A stretch of DNA of 64,000 nucleotides from SB11 sp035906255 (GCA_035906255.1 JAMIFM010000018.1:186001-250000); one strand, 5' to 3'; counted from the stretch's first letter, positions 34,330-45,194 are shown. Program-made: numbers and translations. The notes: generated by a model not told the origin, from the sequence alone.

Positions 34330-37300
34330 ATGAAAAATAAATTGTTTAAAAGTGCCTTTAACCTTTGTGTAGCAGCAATGGTATTGCTACTGCCTGCATT
34401 GGTAAAAGCACAAAACGATGTGATGATTTCGTACGACTTTAATGCAAGTTGTGCGGCACCTCCTGCGGGATGGTCTATTCAAAACGTTGACGGCGGCTGT
34501 ACTTGGCGTTGTGTTGGCGGTATAGCGCAAAACAACCACTCATCACAGGGTTGCAGCGGTGCAGCCGATGATTGGTTGATAACCCCTGAGTTGAACTTTG
34601 ACGAGTTCTTAAATGAGTATATCTCATTGTCAATGGGCTCAAACTATAGCGGTGGTTCATTAAACGTAAGGCTTTCAACCAACTATTCAGGTTCAGGAAG
34701 TCCGTATTCAGCCACTTGGTCAACTTTGGCCAGCTATACAGCCGGCTCAAACTATACTATTAACATAGGCAGCCAAACAGGCAAGGGTTATATCGCATTT
34801 CAATATACTTCAAGCGGTAACGGAACGGGGCAAGCGGCTTTGTATGCTATATACAGTATGTCGGTAAAGGGTACTAAAAGTATATACGTTACCAACCCAA
34901 CCGTTAAAAATATTGATACCGCCCGTGCTGATTTAGGAGCCGAAGTAGTACTTGCAGGCCCTGCAACAATTCTTGAGCGCGGTATAGTATGGTCGCTTAG
35001 TCCTAATGTGCTTAAAGGCGGTTCGGGTGTTACGCAAGTGAACGTATCAGGAACTGACGGTGTGTTTGATACCACTGTTTCAGGTCTTCCTACCGGAACA
35101 AGGATTTACTACAAAGGTTTTGTTACCGATGCCAGTAAAACCGTTTATACTACTGAAACATCTTTTTTTACACTTTCAGCAGAACCTGTAGCCTATCCGT
35201 TATCATTTACGGCGGCTACACAATCTAAAAACAGCATTAAGTTAGATTGGACACAAGTTGCCGATGCCAAAGGGTACATAATTTTGCAACGTGCCAATCA
35301 AGCACCCACAGGTGTTCCCAATGATGCAACTGCCTATACCAACGGCCAGTTTATTGGCGACGGACAGGTAGTAGGAGTATTTACCAGTAATGCTACTATA
35401 ACTACTACGCTTACAGGTTTGGTGCAGGGTACACGTTACTACTATACCTTATTCCCTTATAATTTTAACCTTACAAATAACGAAACCCGTAATTATAAAA
35501 CCGCAGCCCCTGTGCCTACTGCTACTGATAGTACTTGGGGTTACCCTCCTTCATACAATTCAAGTGTTGAAGGTGTTGCAGGTACAGGTGTGGTAACTAT
35601 ATCAAGCCTTATAAATGATGCCTTGGTGAACGATACTACCAAAGGTGCGTTGGCTTGGAGGCTGCAATTGAAAGACGGCGGCTCAACCTTAAATGATTTG
35701 GATGATTTACCTACCCAAATTACCTCACTTATAGTTAGACCCGGTGTAAAAAACACCGTCCCTGCATGGTCAACCGCAATTCTGTCAGTGGGTTTGTTTG
35801 ATGACAGCACCGGTGCTTTAATCAGGCAAGGAACAGTTGGTACAAACACTATTACGTTTACTTCGATAAACGTAGTAGCCCAAGACAATAACTACAGACC
35901 AATGTCTATTAGGTTGTCGTTGCGCAAAACTGTATTGACCGATAACAGCCGTTTCCACTTTAAAATAGATTCAGCCGATGTAATTGTGAAAGGGGTTTTA
36001 GAAAGCTCTCAAACGTATAATTTCAGTACTCTTTCAGATACTCTTAAAAACAGTATTGAAGTTATTGCGACCAGATTGAGTTTCTTAACCACCATGCCTA
36101 CACCTATTGAAGCAGGTGCATTTATTGCACAACAACAGGTGGTTGCATTGGATACTTCGGGTAGCCGTGATATAGATTTTAACGGTGCAATTTCTATCAA
36201 CTCAATCGGTAGCGCGCTTATAGCTTCTCCTCGCACGGTAAATGCTGTAAACGGTTTGGCAGCTTTTGATACCATAAGGTTCTTTAAAGCAATGCCTACC
36301 GATACTCTTATTGCAATGGCTACAGGGTTAACCAATGCTAAAAGCAGCAGGTTTATTATCGAAAACTCTAAACGCTCTGATATTGCAGTGGACGGTTTGT
36401 TTACCTATCCGCAAAATATTAAACACCTTACTTATAAAGACACAGGAGTTATTACAGCTACAAACTCACTTGAAGTGTTCAGCCTTCGTTTACGTGATGG
36501 CGGTGGAAGTCTTGATAACGACTTTGAACCTACTACACTTTCTGCTCTAACCTTTAGCGTAGGTAATTCATACGCCATCGGTAAAGCAGCGTTGGTGGCC
36601 AACGGGGTTAAAATTGCCGAAGTAACCACAGTAGGAGCTGCTATACAGTTTACGAATATTAATTTGGTAGCTAACGATAACGATTCGGTTCGTTTTTCAT
36701 TGCACGTAACCTTTAAAGGTACAGTAACCGACGGACACCGAATTTCATTTACAATTACTTCTGCCACTGTAGGTGCTACAGGTTCATTGCTTGCAGCCAC
36801 CAACGCAGGGGGAGCAACTAGCTCTACTTTGTATAACGATAACAAAATTGATATTACTGCCAGCCGTTTGGCGTTTGTGAAACAACCCGTAAACGTGGCA
36901 CACGGCAGCATTATGTATCCCTTTGCTACTGTGCAGGCACTTGATGCCGAAGGCAATATTGATAACGCCGGACGCGGTATAATGTTAGAAGCAAACGGTA
37001 CCGCCTTTAACTTCTCTGCTTTGAATGCTGTGGGTGTAATACCTACAAAGGGCATAGCAGAGTTTGCCAAACTAATATTTGATGTACCCACTACAGGTGC
37101 TACACTTATCGCCCGCTCTGCCGGTTTGGATAGCGCAATAAGCAACCCTTTTAATGTGTTGTTGCCCGTATGGTTCCGTTCAGTAAAATCAGGTAACTGG
37201 TCGGATATGTCGGTATGGGAACAATCTACCGATTTCGGTACCAACTGGGTAGCCGCTACTGATACTCCTAACTATAGCGAACACGGTTTTGTTACCATCA

Positions 37301-40300
37301 GCAGCGGTGATACTGTGAAAATGAACGGTATTACAGCCGCTAACAATACAGTTGATGAACTTACTGTTGAGAAAGACGCAGTATTAGTAACCCCATCGGT
37401 AGCTCCGTTTAAACTGGCAGTTAACGATGCTTTTGGCGATGATGTGATAGTAGAAGGTACACTGTTGCACAACAATGGTCAATCAATAGGTGGTTTGGAT
37501 ATTACTGCCCCTGCGAGTATTGCAGTGAAAAAAGGCGGTGTAATTGAGCTTGCTTCGTTTGGTGATGCTGCCGATTGGGCAGGTAATGCCAATATCAGGT
37601 TTGAAGACAGTGCAATATACGTACACAATACAGCTATTGCCAATACCATTAGCCCTGCTGTAATGTTCCCCAATGCTGCTGCTAACGAGGTTGCCATCTT
37701 TAAGGTAGCACAAAACAATACATTCCCCGGTTCAGCGATGAATGCAAGCAGCCCGTTGGTAATAAACGGTTTGCTTTCGATAAATAACAATACTGCTTTA
37801 ACTATTGGCGGTACAGGTGAAAGATGGTTGCGCAACGGTATCACCGGTGCAGGTAACCTTTTAGTGATTGAATCGGCAAAAACCCGTATTACCGATGTTG
37901 CCCAATTGAGCGGTACAGGTGATATACTGGTGAATAGCACTGCGGCTGTATTCCAAATAGCAGCTTCAAGCCAAACCGAATTGTTAAACAACAAAGCCAT
38001 CACTACCACTGCCAATAACGGTATTCGTGTGGCGGGTCAATTAAACGGTTTCACAAACGGTTTCAGCGGAAATGCCGCTACCGTTATTGAAAATAACGCT
38101 ACAATTATCACTGCGCACCCACAAGGTATAAACGGCTTGTTTGCCAACACAGGTGCTAAAACCATTCAACCCGCCAACTATGTGTTTAACGGCACTATTG
38201 CCCAAAATAGCGGTAGCTTGAACGGTAATGTTGCCCGCACTGTAAAAGTGAGCAATAACAACGGCTTGGTGTTGACTGATAACATTACGGTTACTGATAC
38301 CTTGTTTATCGGTGCAGGTCATGTTACTTCAAGCGCAAGCAATATGCTTACCATTGAAGGTAATGGGGTGATTAACGGTTACTCAGCTACAAGTTACATC
38401 AACGGCCCTTTGAAAGTATGGGTAGATAGCTCAGAAACTGTTGAATTGCCTGTAGGTAAAACCAACTACGCCCCTGTTACTTATACTGCTGATAATGCAA
38501 ACACATGGGTAACCATTGAATACGTAAATAACACTCCTAACAGCAACGGTTTTGATACCGCTAAACGCGGAGAAGGTCTTGCTGCTGTTAAAGCAAACGA
38601 ATATTGGAAAATAAGTACTTCAACTGCTGTTGAAGGTAGTGTTGGAGTTCCTTTCACAACCAACTCAGCCATTACAGGCGTTGATGCGTTGAACATTCGT
38701 GTAGTTAGCTGGAACGGTACTCGCTGGGTGAGTGAAGGCCCTGTGGCGCGCACTGCTACTACAAACAGTGTACAATCAGACATATTGAATAATTACTCTG
38801 TATTTACCATCGGTATTGATTCTGCTTGTACCATCCCTGCAACTCCTGCCTTTACAACCTTAAATGTGTGCGACGGTAGTGCAGCAAACCTGACTGCAAC
38901 CGGAAACGGTACTATCCGTTGGTACGTTGCTGCTAATGATGAAACTCCTTTTGCAACAGGCAACACAGTAAATGCAGGTGTAATTTTAATAGACACTGTG
39001 TTTTATACAGAGGTGAAAAACATTGGTTGTATAAGCAACCGTGTGGCTTATCCTGTTAAAATAAATGCAATTCCTGTTGCTCCAATGGTAAACGGTACTA
39101 CGCAATTGTGTTACAATCAACCCGCACAATTGATGGCCGATACTAACGGTACACACAACTGGTACAATGATGTAAATGCAACCACAGCAGTATTTACGGG
39201 CGATGCGTTTGCGAGCAATCTACTTACCAAAGACACTTCTTTCTATGTAGAAAAAGTGGTAATCGGTTGCCCAAGCACCCGCACCCGTGTTGATGTTGCC
39301 GTGAGGGCACAAATACAAAATCCATACAGCTTAGGTGCTGAGGTGTGCGCAGGTAACCCTGCCGTAGTAAAAGCCACTGCTAACGAAGATATCCGTTGGT
39401 TTATAGATGGTACTACCTCTATTCCTTTCTTTACCGGAGAGAAGTACAATACTACAAACTTGTTTACTACTACCACCTATCACTTAGAAGCTTTTGAGGG
39501 TGTTTGCAAAAGCCAACGTGTACCCGTTACCGTTGATGTACTTGCATTGCCCAATGCTCCAACCCTTACCCAACCTGCTATTTGCGAAGGCTCTTCGGCA
39601 CAAGTAAATGCAGCCGGTACTGGTAAAATATACTGGTTCATTGATAATACAGCTACTATATCAGCCGATAGCGGAGTAGTGTTTACTACTCCTGCACTTA
39701 ATGCCAGCCGCACATACTATGCAAACGTATTTGATGGCAAGTGCTACAGTCCTAAAGCCTCAGCAGTGGTAACAGTTTATACAATTTCCGTTAATGCTGT
39801 GTTTACAGCCGCATCGTATGTTGCGACCAATCAACCCACTGTGATACAAACCGCTACAACCGCTCAGTATTACTCATGGGATTTTGGTACTGATGCTACC
39901 CCTCAAACGGCAGCAGGTGTTGGCCCTCACAATGTTAAATGGGCTACCCAAGGTACTAAAACCATCACCATGAAAGTATGGAACGGTAATACTGCGATGG
40001 CTTGTTCTACCGAAGTGCAAAAAACCATAGCCGTTGGCCCCGGTTTAAGTATTGAAGGAGTGAACGGTGCACAGGTAGTAGCATACCCAAACCCGATTAG
40101 CACCGGCGAGCTTACCATCAGCTTGCCCGCAGAAACGCAAGCTGTAATCAGCATAACTGATGCTACAGGTAGATTGGTTTGGAAAGGTGAAACCGATGTC
40201 CGTGAAACAGCTGTGAATGTAAATAACTGGGTTGCGGGAATCTACTTTGTGAATATTAGCACCAACGGTTACAACCAAACGGTGAAAATTGATAAGCAAT

Positions 40301-40302
40301 AA
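34330..40302 (+). CDS. Giant T9SS type A surface protein, tandem paralogue 2
   Basis: The 1990-aa product has a signal peptide ending at VKA-QND. Its head (about 28-185) is a cleaved-adhesin/anchor-J-like domain (SYDFNASCAAPPAGW, then DDWLITPELNF), different from the head of its neighbour. The remainder runs parallel to the upstream paralogue: Fn3-like (SKNSIKLDWTQVADAKGYII), cohesin-like blocks, GNWSDMSVWE near residue 947, a beta-helical region with YSATSYINGPLKVWVD, four Ig_7-type modules (about 1500-1820), a PKD-like module and a type A sorting domain (AYPNPISTGELTISL, about 1910-1990). Tandem duplication followed by head replacement is the simplest explanation. Large antisense frames within it are shadows. 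Confidence 0.92.
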   Translation: MKNKLFKSAFNLCVAAMVLLLPALVKAQNDVMISYDFNASCAAPPAGWSIQNVDGGCTWRCVGGIAQNNHSSQGCSGAADDWLITPELNFDEFLNEYISLSMGSNYSGGSLNVRLSTNYSGSGSPYSATWSTLASYTAGSNYTINIGSQTGKGYIAFQYTSSGNGTGQAALYAIYSMSVKGTKSIYVTNPTVKNIDTARADLGAEVVLAGPATILERGIVWSLSPNVLKGGSGVTQVNVSGTDGVFDTTVSGLPTGTRIYYKGFVTDASKTVYTTETSFFTLSAEPVAYPLSFTAATQSKNSIKLDWTQVADAKGYIILQRANQAPTGVPNDATAYTNGQFIGDGQVVGVFTSNATITTTLTGLVQGTRYYYTLFPYNFNLTNNETRNYKTAAPVPTATDSTWGYPPSYNSSVEGVAGTGVVTISSLINDALVNDTTKGALAWRLQLKDGGSTLNDLDDLPTQITSLIVRPGVKNTVPAWSTAILSVGLFDDSTGALIRQGTVGTNTITFTSINVVAQDNNYRPMSIRLSLRKTVLTDNSRFHFKIDSADVIVKGVLESSQTYNFSTLSDTLKNSIEVIATRLSFLTTMPTPIEAGAFIAQQQVVALDTSGSRDIDFNGAISINSIGSALIASPRTVNAVNGLAAFDTIRFFKAMPTDTLIAMATGLTNAKSSRFIIENSKRSDIAVDGLFTYPQNIKHLTYKDTGVITATNSLEVFSLRLRDGGGSLDNDFEPTTLSALTFSVGNSYAIGKAALVANGVKIAEVTTVGAAIQFTNINLVANDNDSVRFSLHVTFKGTVTDGHRISFTITSATVGATGSLLAATNAGGATSSTLYNDNKIDITASRLAFVKQPVNVAHGSIMYPFATVQALDAEGNIDNAGRGIMLEANGTAFNFSALNAVGVIPTKGIAEFAKLIFDVPTTGATLIARSAGLDSAISNPFNVLLPVWFRSVKSGNWSDMSVWEQSTDFGTNWVAATDTPNYSEHGFVTISSGDTVKMNGITAANNTVDELTVEKDAVLVTPSVAPFKLAVNDAFGDDVIVEGTLLHNNGQSIGGLDITAPASIAVKKGGVIELASFGDAADWAGNANIRFEDSAIYVHNTAIANTISPAVMFPNAAANEVAIFKVAQNNTFPGSAMNASSPLVINGLLSINNNTALTIGGTGERWLRNGITGAGNLLVIESAKTRITDVAQLSGTGDILVNSTAAVFQIAASSQTELLNNKAITTTANNGIRVAGQLNGFTNGFSGNAATVIENNATIITAHPQGINGLFANTGAKTIQPANYVFNGTIAQNSGSLNGNVARTVKVSNNNGLVLTDNITVTDTLFIGAGHVTSSASNMLTIEGNGVINGYSATSYINGPLKVWVDSSETVELPVGKTNYAPVTYTADNANTWVTIEYVNNTPNSNGFDTAKRGEGLAAVKANEYWKISTSTAVEGSVGVPFTTNSAITGVDALNIRVVSWNGTRWVSEGPVARTATTNSVQSDILNNYSVFTIGIDSACTIPATPAFTTLNVCDGSAANLTATGNGTIRWYVAANDETPFATGNTVNAGVILIDTVFYTEVKNIGCISNRVAYPVKINAIPVAPMVNGTTQLCYNQPAQLMADTNGTHNWYNDVNATTAVFTGDAFASNLLTKDTSFYVEKVVIGCPSTRTRVDVAVRAQIQNPYSLGAEVCAGNPAVVKATANEDIRWFIDGTTSIPFFTGEKYNTTNLFTTTTYHLEAFEGVCKSQRVPVTVDVLALPNAPTLTQPAICEGSSAQVNAAGTGKIYWFIDNTATISADSGVVFTTPALNASRTYYANVFDGKCYSPKASAVVTVYTISVNAVFTAASYVATNQPTVIQTATTAQYYSWDFGTDATPQTAAGVGPHNVKWATQGTKTITMKVWNGNTAMACSTEVQKTIAVGPGLSIEGVNGAQVVAYPNPISTGELTISLPAETQAVISITDATGRLVWKGETDVRETAVNVNNWVAGIYFVNISTNGYNQTVKIDKQ

Positions 40303-40334
40303 GTATCAATAGTGAAGGGGATTTTGAGCGCGTA

Positions 40335-43300
40335 ATGAAATTAGGAATTTTAAGACATATTGTTCTGATAAGCGGATTGCTTACCCTTGCAGCTTTTAAG
40401 CTGCAAGGGCAGGTAACTGCTGCTTTTACTGCCGATGCTACATCGGGTTGTTCTCCAAAACTGATAAAGTTTACTGATAACTCAACCGGTAATATTACAT
40501 CGTGGCAATGGAGTTTTGGCAACAGTGCCACCTCTACACTCCAAAACCCCGTTATTATCTATACTTCGCCCGGAACTTATACCGTAAGCCTTACGGTGAG
40601 CGGCCCCGGTGGTACAAACAACCTTACAAAAACAGCTTATATTACTGTTTTTGATAACCCCAAAGCTGATTTTACAGTAAACACGACTGTTGGTTGCCAG
40701 CATTCACAGTTTTCGCTTACTAATACATCAACTTTAAGCAGTAATGGTGCTGCTATTACCAATTACTTTTGGGATTTGGGTGATGGTAATACCAACACCA
40801 CAAAAGACCCCACGCACAACTATAATGTAGCAGGGGCAATAACGGTGAGCCTTCGCATTAAAGATGCCAACGGCTGCGAGTCATTCAAAGAAATTCAGAA
40901 AGCAATACAGGTAAATCCTACTCCTGTTGTGGCTTTCACTGCTGATAAACCTGCGTCGTGTATAACGCCCGCACAGGTTAATTTCACCAACCAAACCACA
41001 GGCAGTAACCTTGCGTATCAGTGGGATTTGGGCAACAGCACAACATCAACTGCCACCGACCCAAGTGCAACGTATAGCAATGCAGGCAGCTATAATGTGA
41101 AATTGGTAGCTGTAAATACTGTAACGGGTTGTAAAGATTCGCTAGCCAAAAGCAATTTTATTATGACGGGCAATAACGTGGTTGATTTCAGTCCCTCAAC
41201 AGCGCAGGGATGTAAAGATATTCCGTTGACTTTTACCATCACAGGTAGTGGAACGCCACAATCGGTGCTATGGGATTTTGGCGACGGTAATGCTTCCAAC
41301 AGCAGCCCCGGTCAAAACACATACCTAAGTGCGGGGATGCGCACTGTGAAACTGATTGTGACTTTTGCAGGCGGTTGTGCTGATACGGTGAAAAAGCAAA
41401 TAATGATTGATGATGTACCCGTTACGGATTACACCATGAATCCGCGCCGTAATTGCAAAACGCCTTTCAATGTTACGTTTACTAACAATACAGCCGGAAA
41501 CGGTTCGTTTTGGGACTTCGGCGATGGCGATACGTCTTCACAACGCAATATCATCCATACTTATACCTCTCACGGCCCGTTCATTATAAAGTTTACTACT
41601 ATTACCCCCGGCGGGTGCAGGGCTACACAAACGGATACTATCGACTTTAAACCCGAAGTGTTGGTGAAACCTACTCCAAGACAGGTGTGCGCCGATTCAG
41701 CAACGGTAAAGTTTGATTACACTACCGACCCCATAGGAGCGACTTCTTTTTCGTGGGACTTTGCCGACGGTAATACCTCTACTCAGGCTAAGCCCTCGCA
41801 TTTCTTTAATCAAGGGGAATACATCGTAAAACTTACGGTTACGTATCCCGACGGTTGCAAAGCAACAGGGCAGGACACTGTGAGCATTTTTACCAAACCC
41901 ATTCCTGATTTTAAGGCCGATAAGCAAGACGAATGCGTGAAGAAACGTATCACGTTTACCAACAAATCACAAAACTATACCAAGTTTGAGTGGGATTTTG
42001 GAGATGGTATTAAAGATACATTACAAGTAAACCCGCAGCACTTGTACAGCAATTGGGCTAAAATTCTTGAATTGCCCGATTCGTTTGATATTAAACTTAC
42101 CCTGTGGAATGGTACTTGTCAAAAAGACACAACTATTACCCAATACATCAACATCGACCCGCCATTGGCGTGGATACAAACCGATAATAAGGAAGGCTTG
42201 TATTGCGATACGCCTGCACAGGTACGGTTTTTTGATGTATCACGCTACAAAAACCCCCGCGATACCGTTGTTCGTGTCTGGTATTTTAACGACCCCAAAG
42301 CATTTAAAATCAATAACCAACAATGTACCACCGATACCAAAAACGGGTTAAATGTGGGCAAAAACTGTAACTACTCAGTAGATTCATTACCTACCCATAC
42401 ATATACAGCAATAGGCGATTATCCTGTGAAGTTGTGGTTGTTTAGTGTGCGGACGGGTTGCAGAGACTCGATGATATTTGATGTGCGGGTACGACCGAAA
42501 TTCAGGGCAAACTTTAAACTGTCCGACACTACAGGATGTGCACCGCTTACCGTCAATTTCGACGATACTACCACACGTAGTCGCAAATGGTTTTGGGATT
42601 TTGGCGACCTTGCCATTGACGGTGATACTGCCATTATCAAAAAACCTTCGTATAAATATACCGTTCCGGCGGTGTATGATGCAACGCTTACAGCCACTGA
42701 TAAAGACGGTTGTACAGCCTCTGCAATATGTAAAATATATGTGAAAGGGCCTCGTGCTAACTTTAAAACCGTAGGCAGGATTTGTCCGCCCGATTCGGTA
42801 GCGTTTTTTGATATTTCAACTAAAACCGACAGTCTTTCTTCGTGGACGTGGAAGTTTGGCGATAAAGGCAAAGCTCCCACAGATACCAGTAGCCTTCGTC
42901 ACCCCAAATACAAATTTTCAGCACTGGGTACGTATTTAGTAACCCTTACGGTGTCAGACAAAATTGGTTGTTCACACAGCCTTACCCGTATCATTGAGTA
43001 TGCTCCCCCTAAACCTGTGTTTTTGGTAGTGCCTGAAGTGTTATGCGCAGGTACTTCGGCAAGTTTTCAAAACTATACTGTAGGCGGGCTTAGCAACCGT
43101 TACCACTGGCGTTTTGGCGACGGGGATACTTCAAACGTTATCAACCCTTCGCACGTGTACAACGATACCGGAAAATACGATGTGTTTTTGAGGGTAAGAA
43201 GAAACGACGGCTGTGAAGACTCTATTACCGTTAAAAGGGCAATCAATGTAGTAAAACCGGAGGTTGATTTCTCAGTAAACCAAAGCAAGGGACTTTGTCC

Positions 43301-45194
43301 GCCGTTTGCTGTGGTATTTACTATCAGTCAAACCGATGATGTAGAGGAATACTATTGGGATTTTGGCGACAGCAGTTATTCAGCTCTAAAAAATCCGACC
43401 CATACGTATAACAAACCCGGTAAATATACTGTGTCAGTAAAGGTGAAGAGTATAGGCGGTTGCTACGATAGCATAATTAAGCAAGATTTTATTACCGTAG
43501 GTGGCCCTACAGGAACATTCAGTTTTACTCCCAACGATGGCTGCAAGCCGTTGAAAGTTAATCTGAAAGCCAACGGCAACACCGATGCTGTACTTTATAC
43601 TTGGGATTACGGCGACGGGCAATTGGATTACCTGAACACTGATACTGCCACCCACGTGTATAAAGTAAACGGGATTTTCAGACCCAAGCTAATACTTACT
43701 GATAGCAACAATTGTTCGCTTACATACTTCACAGATGATTCTATAACTATTATCAATGGTGCGGCAGTTGCATTTACTAACAGCAGTCTCACTATTTGTG
43801 CAGGCGGTACAGTAACGTTTACAGATAACAGCTCACCCGCAGGAGCAATTACCCAGCGCAACTGGCATATAAACGATACCTTGAAAGGTTCGGGTAATAG
43901 CTTTCAGCGTCAGTTTGTTGATACAGGCAAATTCAATATAAAACTGGTAGTTAATGATACGCTGGGTTGCCAAACCGATAGCAGCGTTGTTGTAACGGTT
44001 AAAGCACAAACCGTAATTACTATTAGTCCCGATACGTCCATTTGTTTTGGCAACAGTACCCAATTAAATGTGAACGGTGGTGAAAGCTACAAATGGTCGC
44101 CATCAGGCAGTCTTAATAATGATACGTTGGCATCGCCCACAGCGCAGCCCATTAACACCACCCTGTATAGTGTAGTGGCAAAGGCGGGTGCAGGTTGTCC
44201 CGATGTAACAAAAAGCGTTACTGTTACCATAATGCCCTTACCGCCTGTAGATGCGGGAGTAAAGAAAACCATTTGCGAGGGCGATACTACTACGCTTACC
44301 GCAACAGGGGCTATCAACTACACTTGGGAATATTCACCCTTTTTAAGTGATACCTCAGCCGCCTCAACATTGGCATACCCGCCTTCAACCTTATACTTTA
44401 AAGTGTACGGTACCGATGCAAACGGCTGTACTTTTTACGATAGTGTTCAGGTAGAATCTGTGATTGCCCCCGACCCTCAAATTGCAGGGCCTGAAAAGGT
44501 TTGTTACGGTTCACAAACCACCCTCACTGCAAACGGCGGTGATGCCTTTTTGTGGAACACAGGCGCAACTACGGCAAGCATAAATGTGGTAATGACTAAA
44601 AACGAGTCGTTTTGGGTGAAGTCTTCTTTGTTGGGTTGCCCCGGGGGAGAAGATACTATAGATGTTGAGGTTGATAACTCAGTATTTGATGCTGATTTTA
44701 CCTTACAAAAGGATACGTTTTATGCCGGAGAGCTTATCGGTATTACCAATAACAGTTTCGGTGCTGTAAAATATGCTTGGCATACTGACGGACGCACCTA
44801 TACCGACTCATTACCCAAAATTACCTACCGCAACGAAGGTGAATACAAGTTACGCCTTACTGCACAATCAGCAACAGGTTGTTTGGATAGTACTGCCCGC
44901 ACGGTGATTGTAGTGCCTGATTTCATTTATTTCCCTACAGCATTTACTCCAAGCGGTGATTTCTTGAACGACTGGTACAAATATTTTGCTCCATACGAAT
45001 TAGGCGAAGTACAATTTATGATTTACGACCGCTGGGGCGAGTTGGTATTTGAAGCTCGCGACCAAAACACCTTATGGGACGGTAGCTACAAAGGCAAACC
45101 CTTGCCTGATGGAGTGTATGTATATATGTTTTTTGCCCATAAACCCTCCGGCCAGATTGTTACAGCCAGAGGTAATATCACACTGATTAGATAA
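40335..45194 (+). CDS. Multi-PKD surface protein with T9SS type B domain
   Basis: The 1619-aa product has a signal peptide (ending near LQG-QVTA) and about fourteen PKD or PKD-like modules in a row, marked by WDFGDG-type motifs such as WDLGDGNTNT, WDFGDGNASN, WDFGDGDTSS, WRFGDGDTSN and WDYGDGQLDY. Ig-like segments follow (PDTSICFGNSTQL, then KTICEGDTTTLTA), then a last PKD-like module and a type B CTD (YFPTAFTPSGDFLND to GNITLIR, about 1530-1619). Such PKD arrays make long extracellular rods, as in gliding-related adhesins. It sits 8 bp upstream of the PorE-like gene and two genes before porP/sprF, matching the known pairing of type B cargo with SprF-type partners. Confidence 0.94.
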   Translation: MKLGILRHIVLISGLLTLAAFKLQGQVTAAFTADATSGCSPKLIKFTDNSTGNITSWQWSFGNSATSTLQNPVIIYTSPGTYTVSLTVSGPGGTNNLTKTAYITVFDNPKADFTVNTTVGCQHSQFSLTNTSTLSSNGAAITNYFWDLGDGNTNTTKDPTHNYNVAGAITVSLRIKDANGCESFKEIQKAIQVNPTPVVAFTADKPASCITPAQVNFTNQTTGSNLAYQWDLGNSTTSTATDPSATYSNAGSYNVKLVAVNTVTGCKDSLAKSNFIMTGNNVVDFSPSTAQGCKDIPLTFTITGSGTPQSVLWDFGDGNASNSSPGQNTYLSAGMRTVKLIVTFAGGCADTVKKQIMIDDVPVTDYTMNPRRNCKTPFNVTFTNNTAGNGSFWDFGDGDTSSQRNIIHTYTSHGPFIIKFTTITPGGCRATQTDTIDFKPEVLVKPTPRQVCADSATVKFDYTTDPIGATSFSWDFADGNTSTQAKPSHFFNQGEYIVKLTVTYPDGCKATGQDTVSIFTKPIPDFKADKQDECVKKRITFTNKSQNYTKFEWDFGDGIKDTLQVNPQHLYSNWAKILELPDSFDIKLTLWNGTCQKDTTITQYINIDPPLAWIQTDNKEGLYCDTPAQVRFFDVSRYKNPRDTVVRVWYFNDPKAFKINNQQCTTDTKNGLNVGKNCNYSVDSLPTHTYTAIGDYPVKLWLFSVRTGCRDSMIFDVRVRPKFRANFKLSDTTGCAPLTVNFDDTTTRSRKWFWDFGDLAIDGDTAIIKKPSYKYTVPAVYDATLTATDKDGCTASAICKIYVKGPRANFKTVGRICPPDSVAFFDISTKTDSLSSWTWKFGDKGKAPTDTSSLRHPKYKFSALGTYLVTLTVSDKIGCSHSLTRIIEYAPPKPVFLVVPEVLCAGTSASFQNYTVGGLSNRYHWRFGDGDTSNVINPSHVYNDTGKYDVFLRVRRNDGCEDSITVKRAINVVKPEVDFSVNQSKGLCPPFAVVFTISQTDDVEEYYWDFGDSSYSALKNPTHTYNKPGKYTVSVKVKSIGGCYDSIIKQDFITVGGPTGTFSFTPNDGCKPLKVNLKANGNTDAVLYTWDYGDGQLDYLNTDTATHVYKVNGIFRPKLILTDSNNCSLTYFTDDSITIINGAAVAFTNSSLTICAGGTVTFTDNSSPAGAITQRNWHINDTLKGSGNSFQRQFVDTGKFNIKLVVNDTLGCQTDSSVVVTVKAQTVITISPDTSICFGNSTQLNVNGGESYKWSPSGSLNNDTLASPTAQPINTTLYSVVAKAGAGCPDVTKSVTVTIMPLPPVDAGVKKTICEGDTTTLTATGAINYTWEYSPFLSDTSAASTLAYPPSTLYFKVYGTDANGCTFYDSVQVESVIAPDPQIAGPEKVCYGSQTTLTANGGDAFLWNTGATTASINVVMTKNESFWVKSSLLGCPGGEDTIDVEVDNSVFDADFTLQKDTFYAGELIGITNNSFGAVKYAWHTDGRTYTDSLPKITYRNEGEYKLRLTAQSATGCLDSTARTVIVVPDFIYFPTAFTPSGDFLNDWYKYFAPYELGEVQFMIYDRWGELVFEARDQNTLWDGSYKGKPLPDGVYVYMFFAHKPSGQIVTARGNITLIR

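Noticed and set aside
36432..37244. 270-codon antisense frame within the second tandem paralogue
   Set aside because: It is a shadow frame opposite a strongly supported coding region with domain homology; the product is low in complexity (Ala/Ser/Thr/Val) with no recognisable domain. The same holds for 37479-38015 and 30409-30858.
20272..40302. Polyketide or non-ribosomal peptide megasynthases as explanation for the giant frames
   Set aside because: The products have signal peptides, beta-rich repeats and T9SS sorting domains, and no carrier or synthase motifs.
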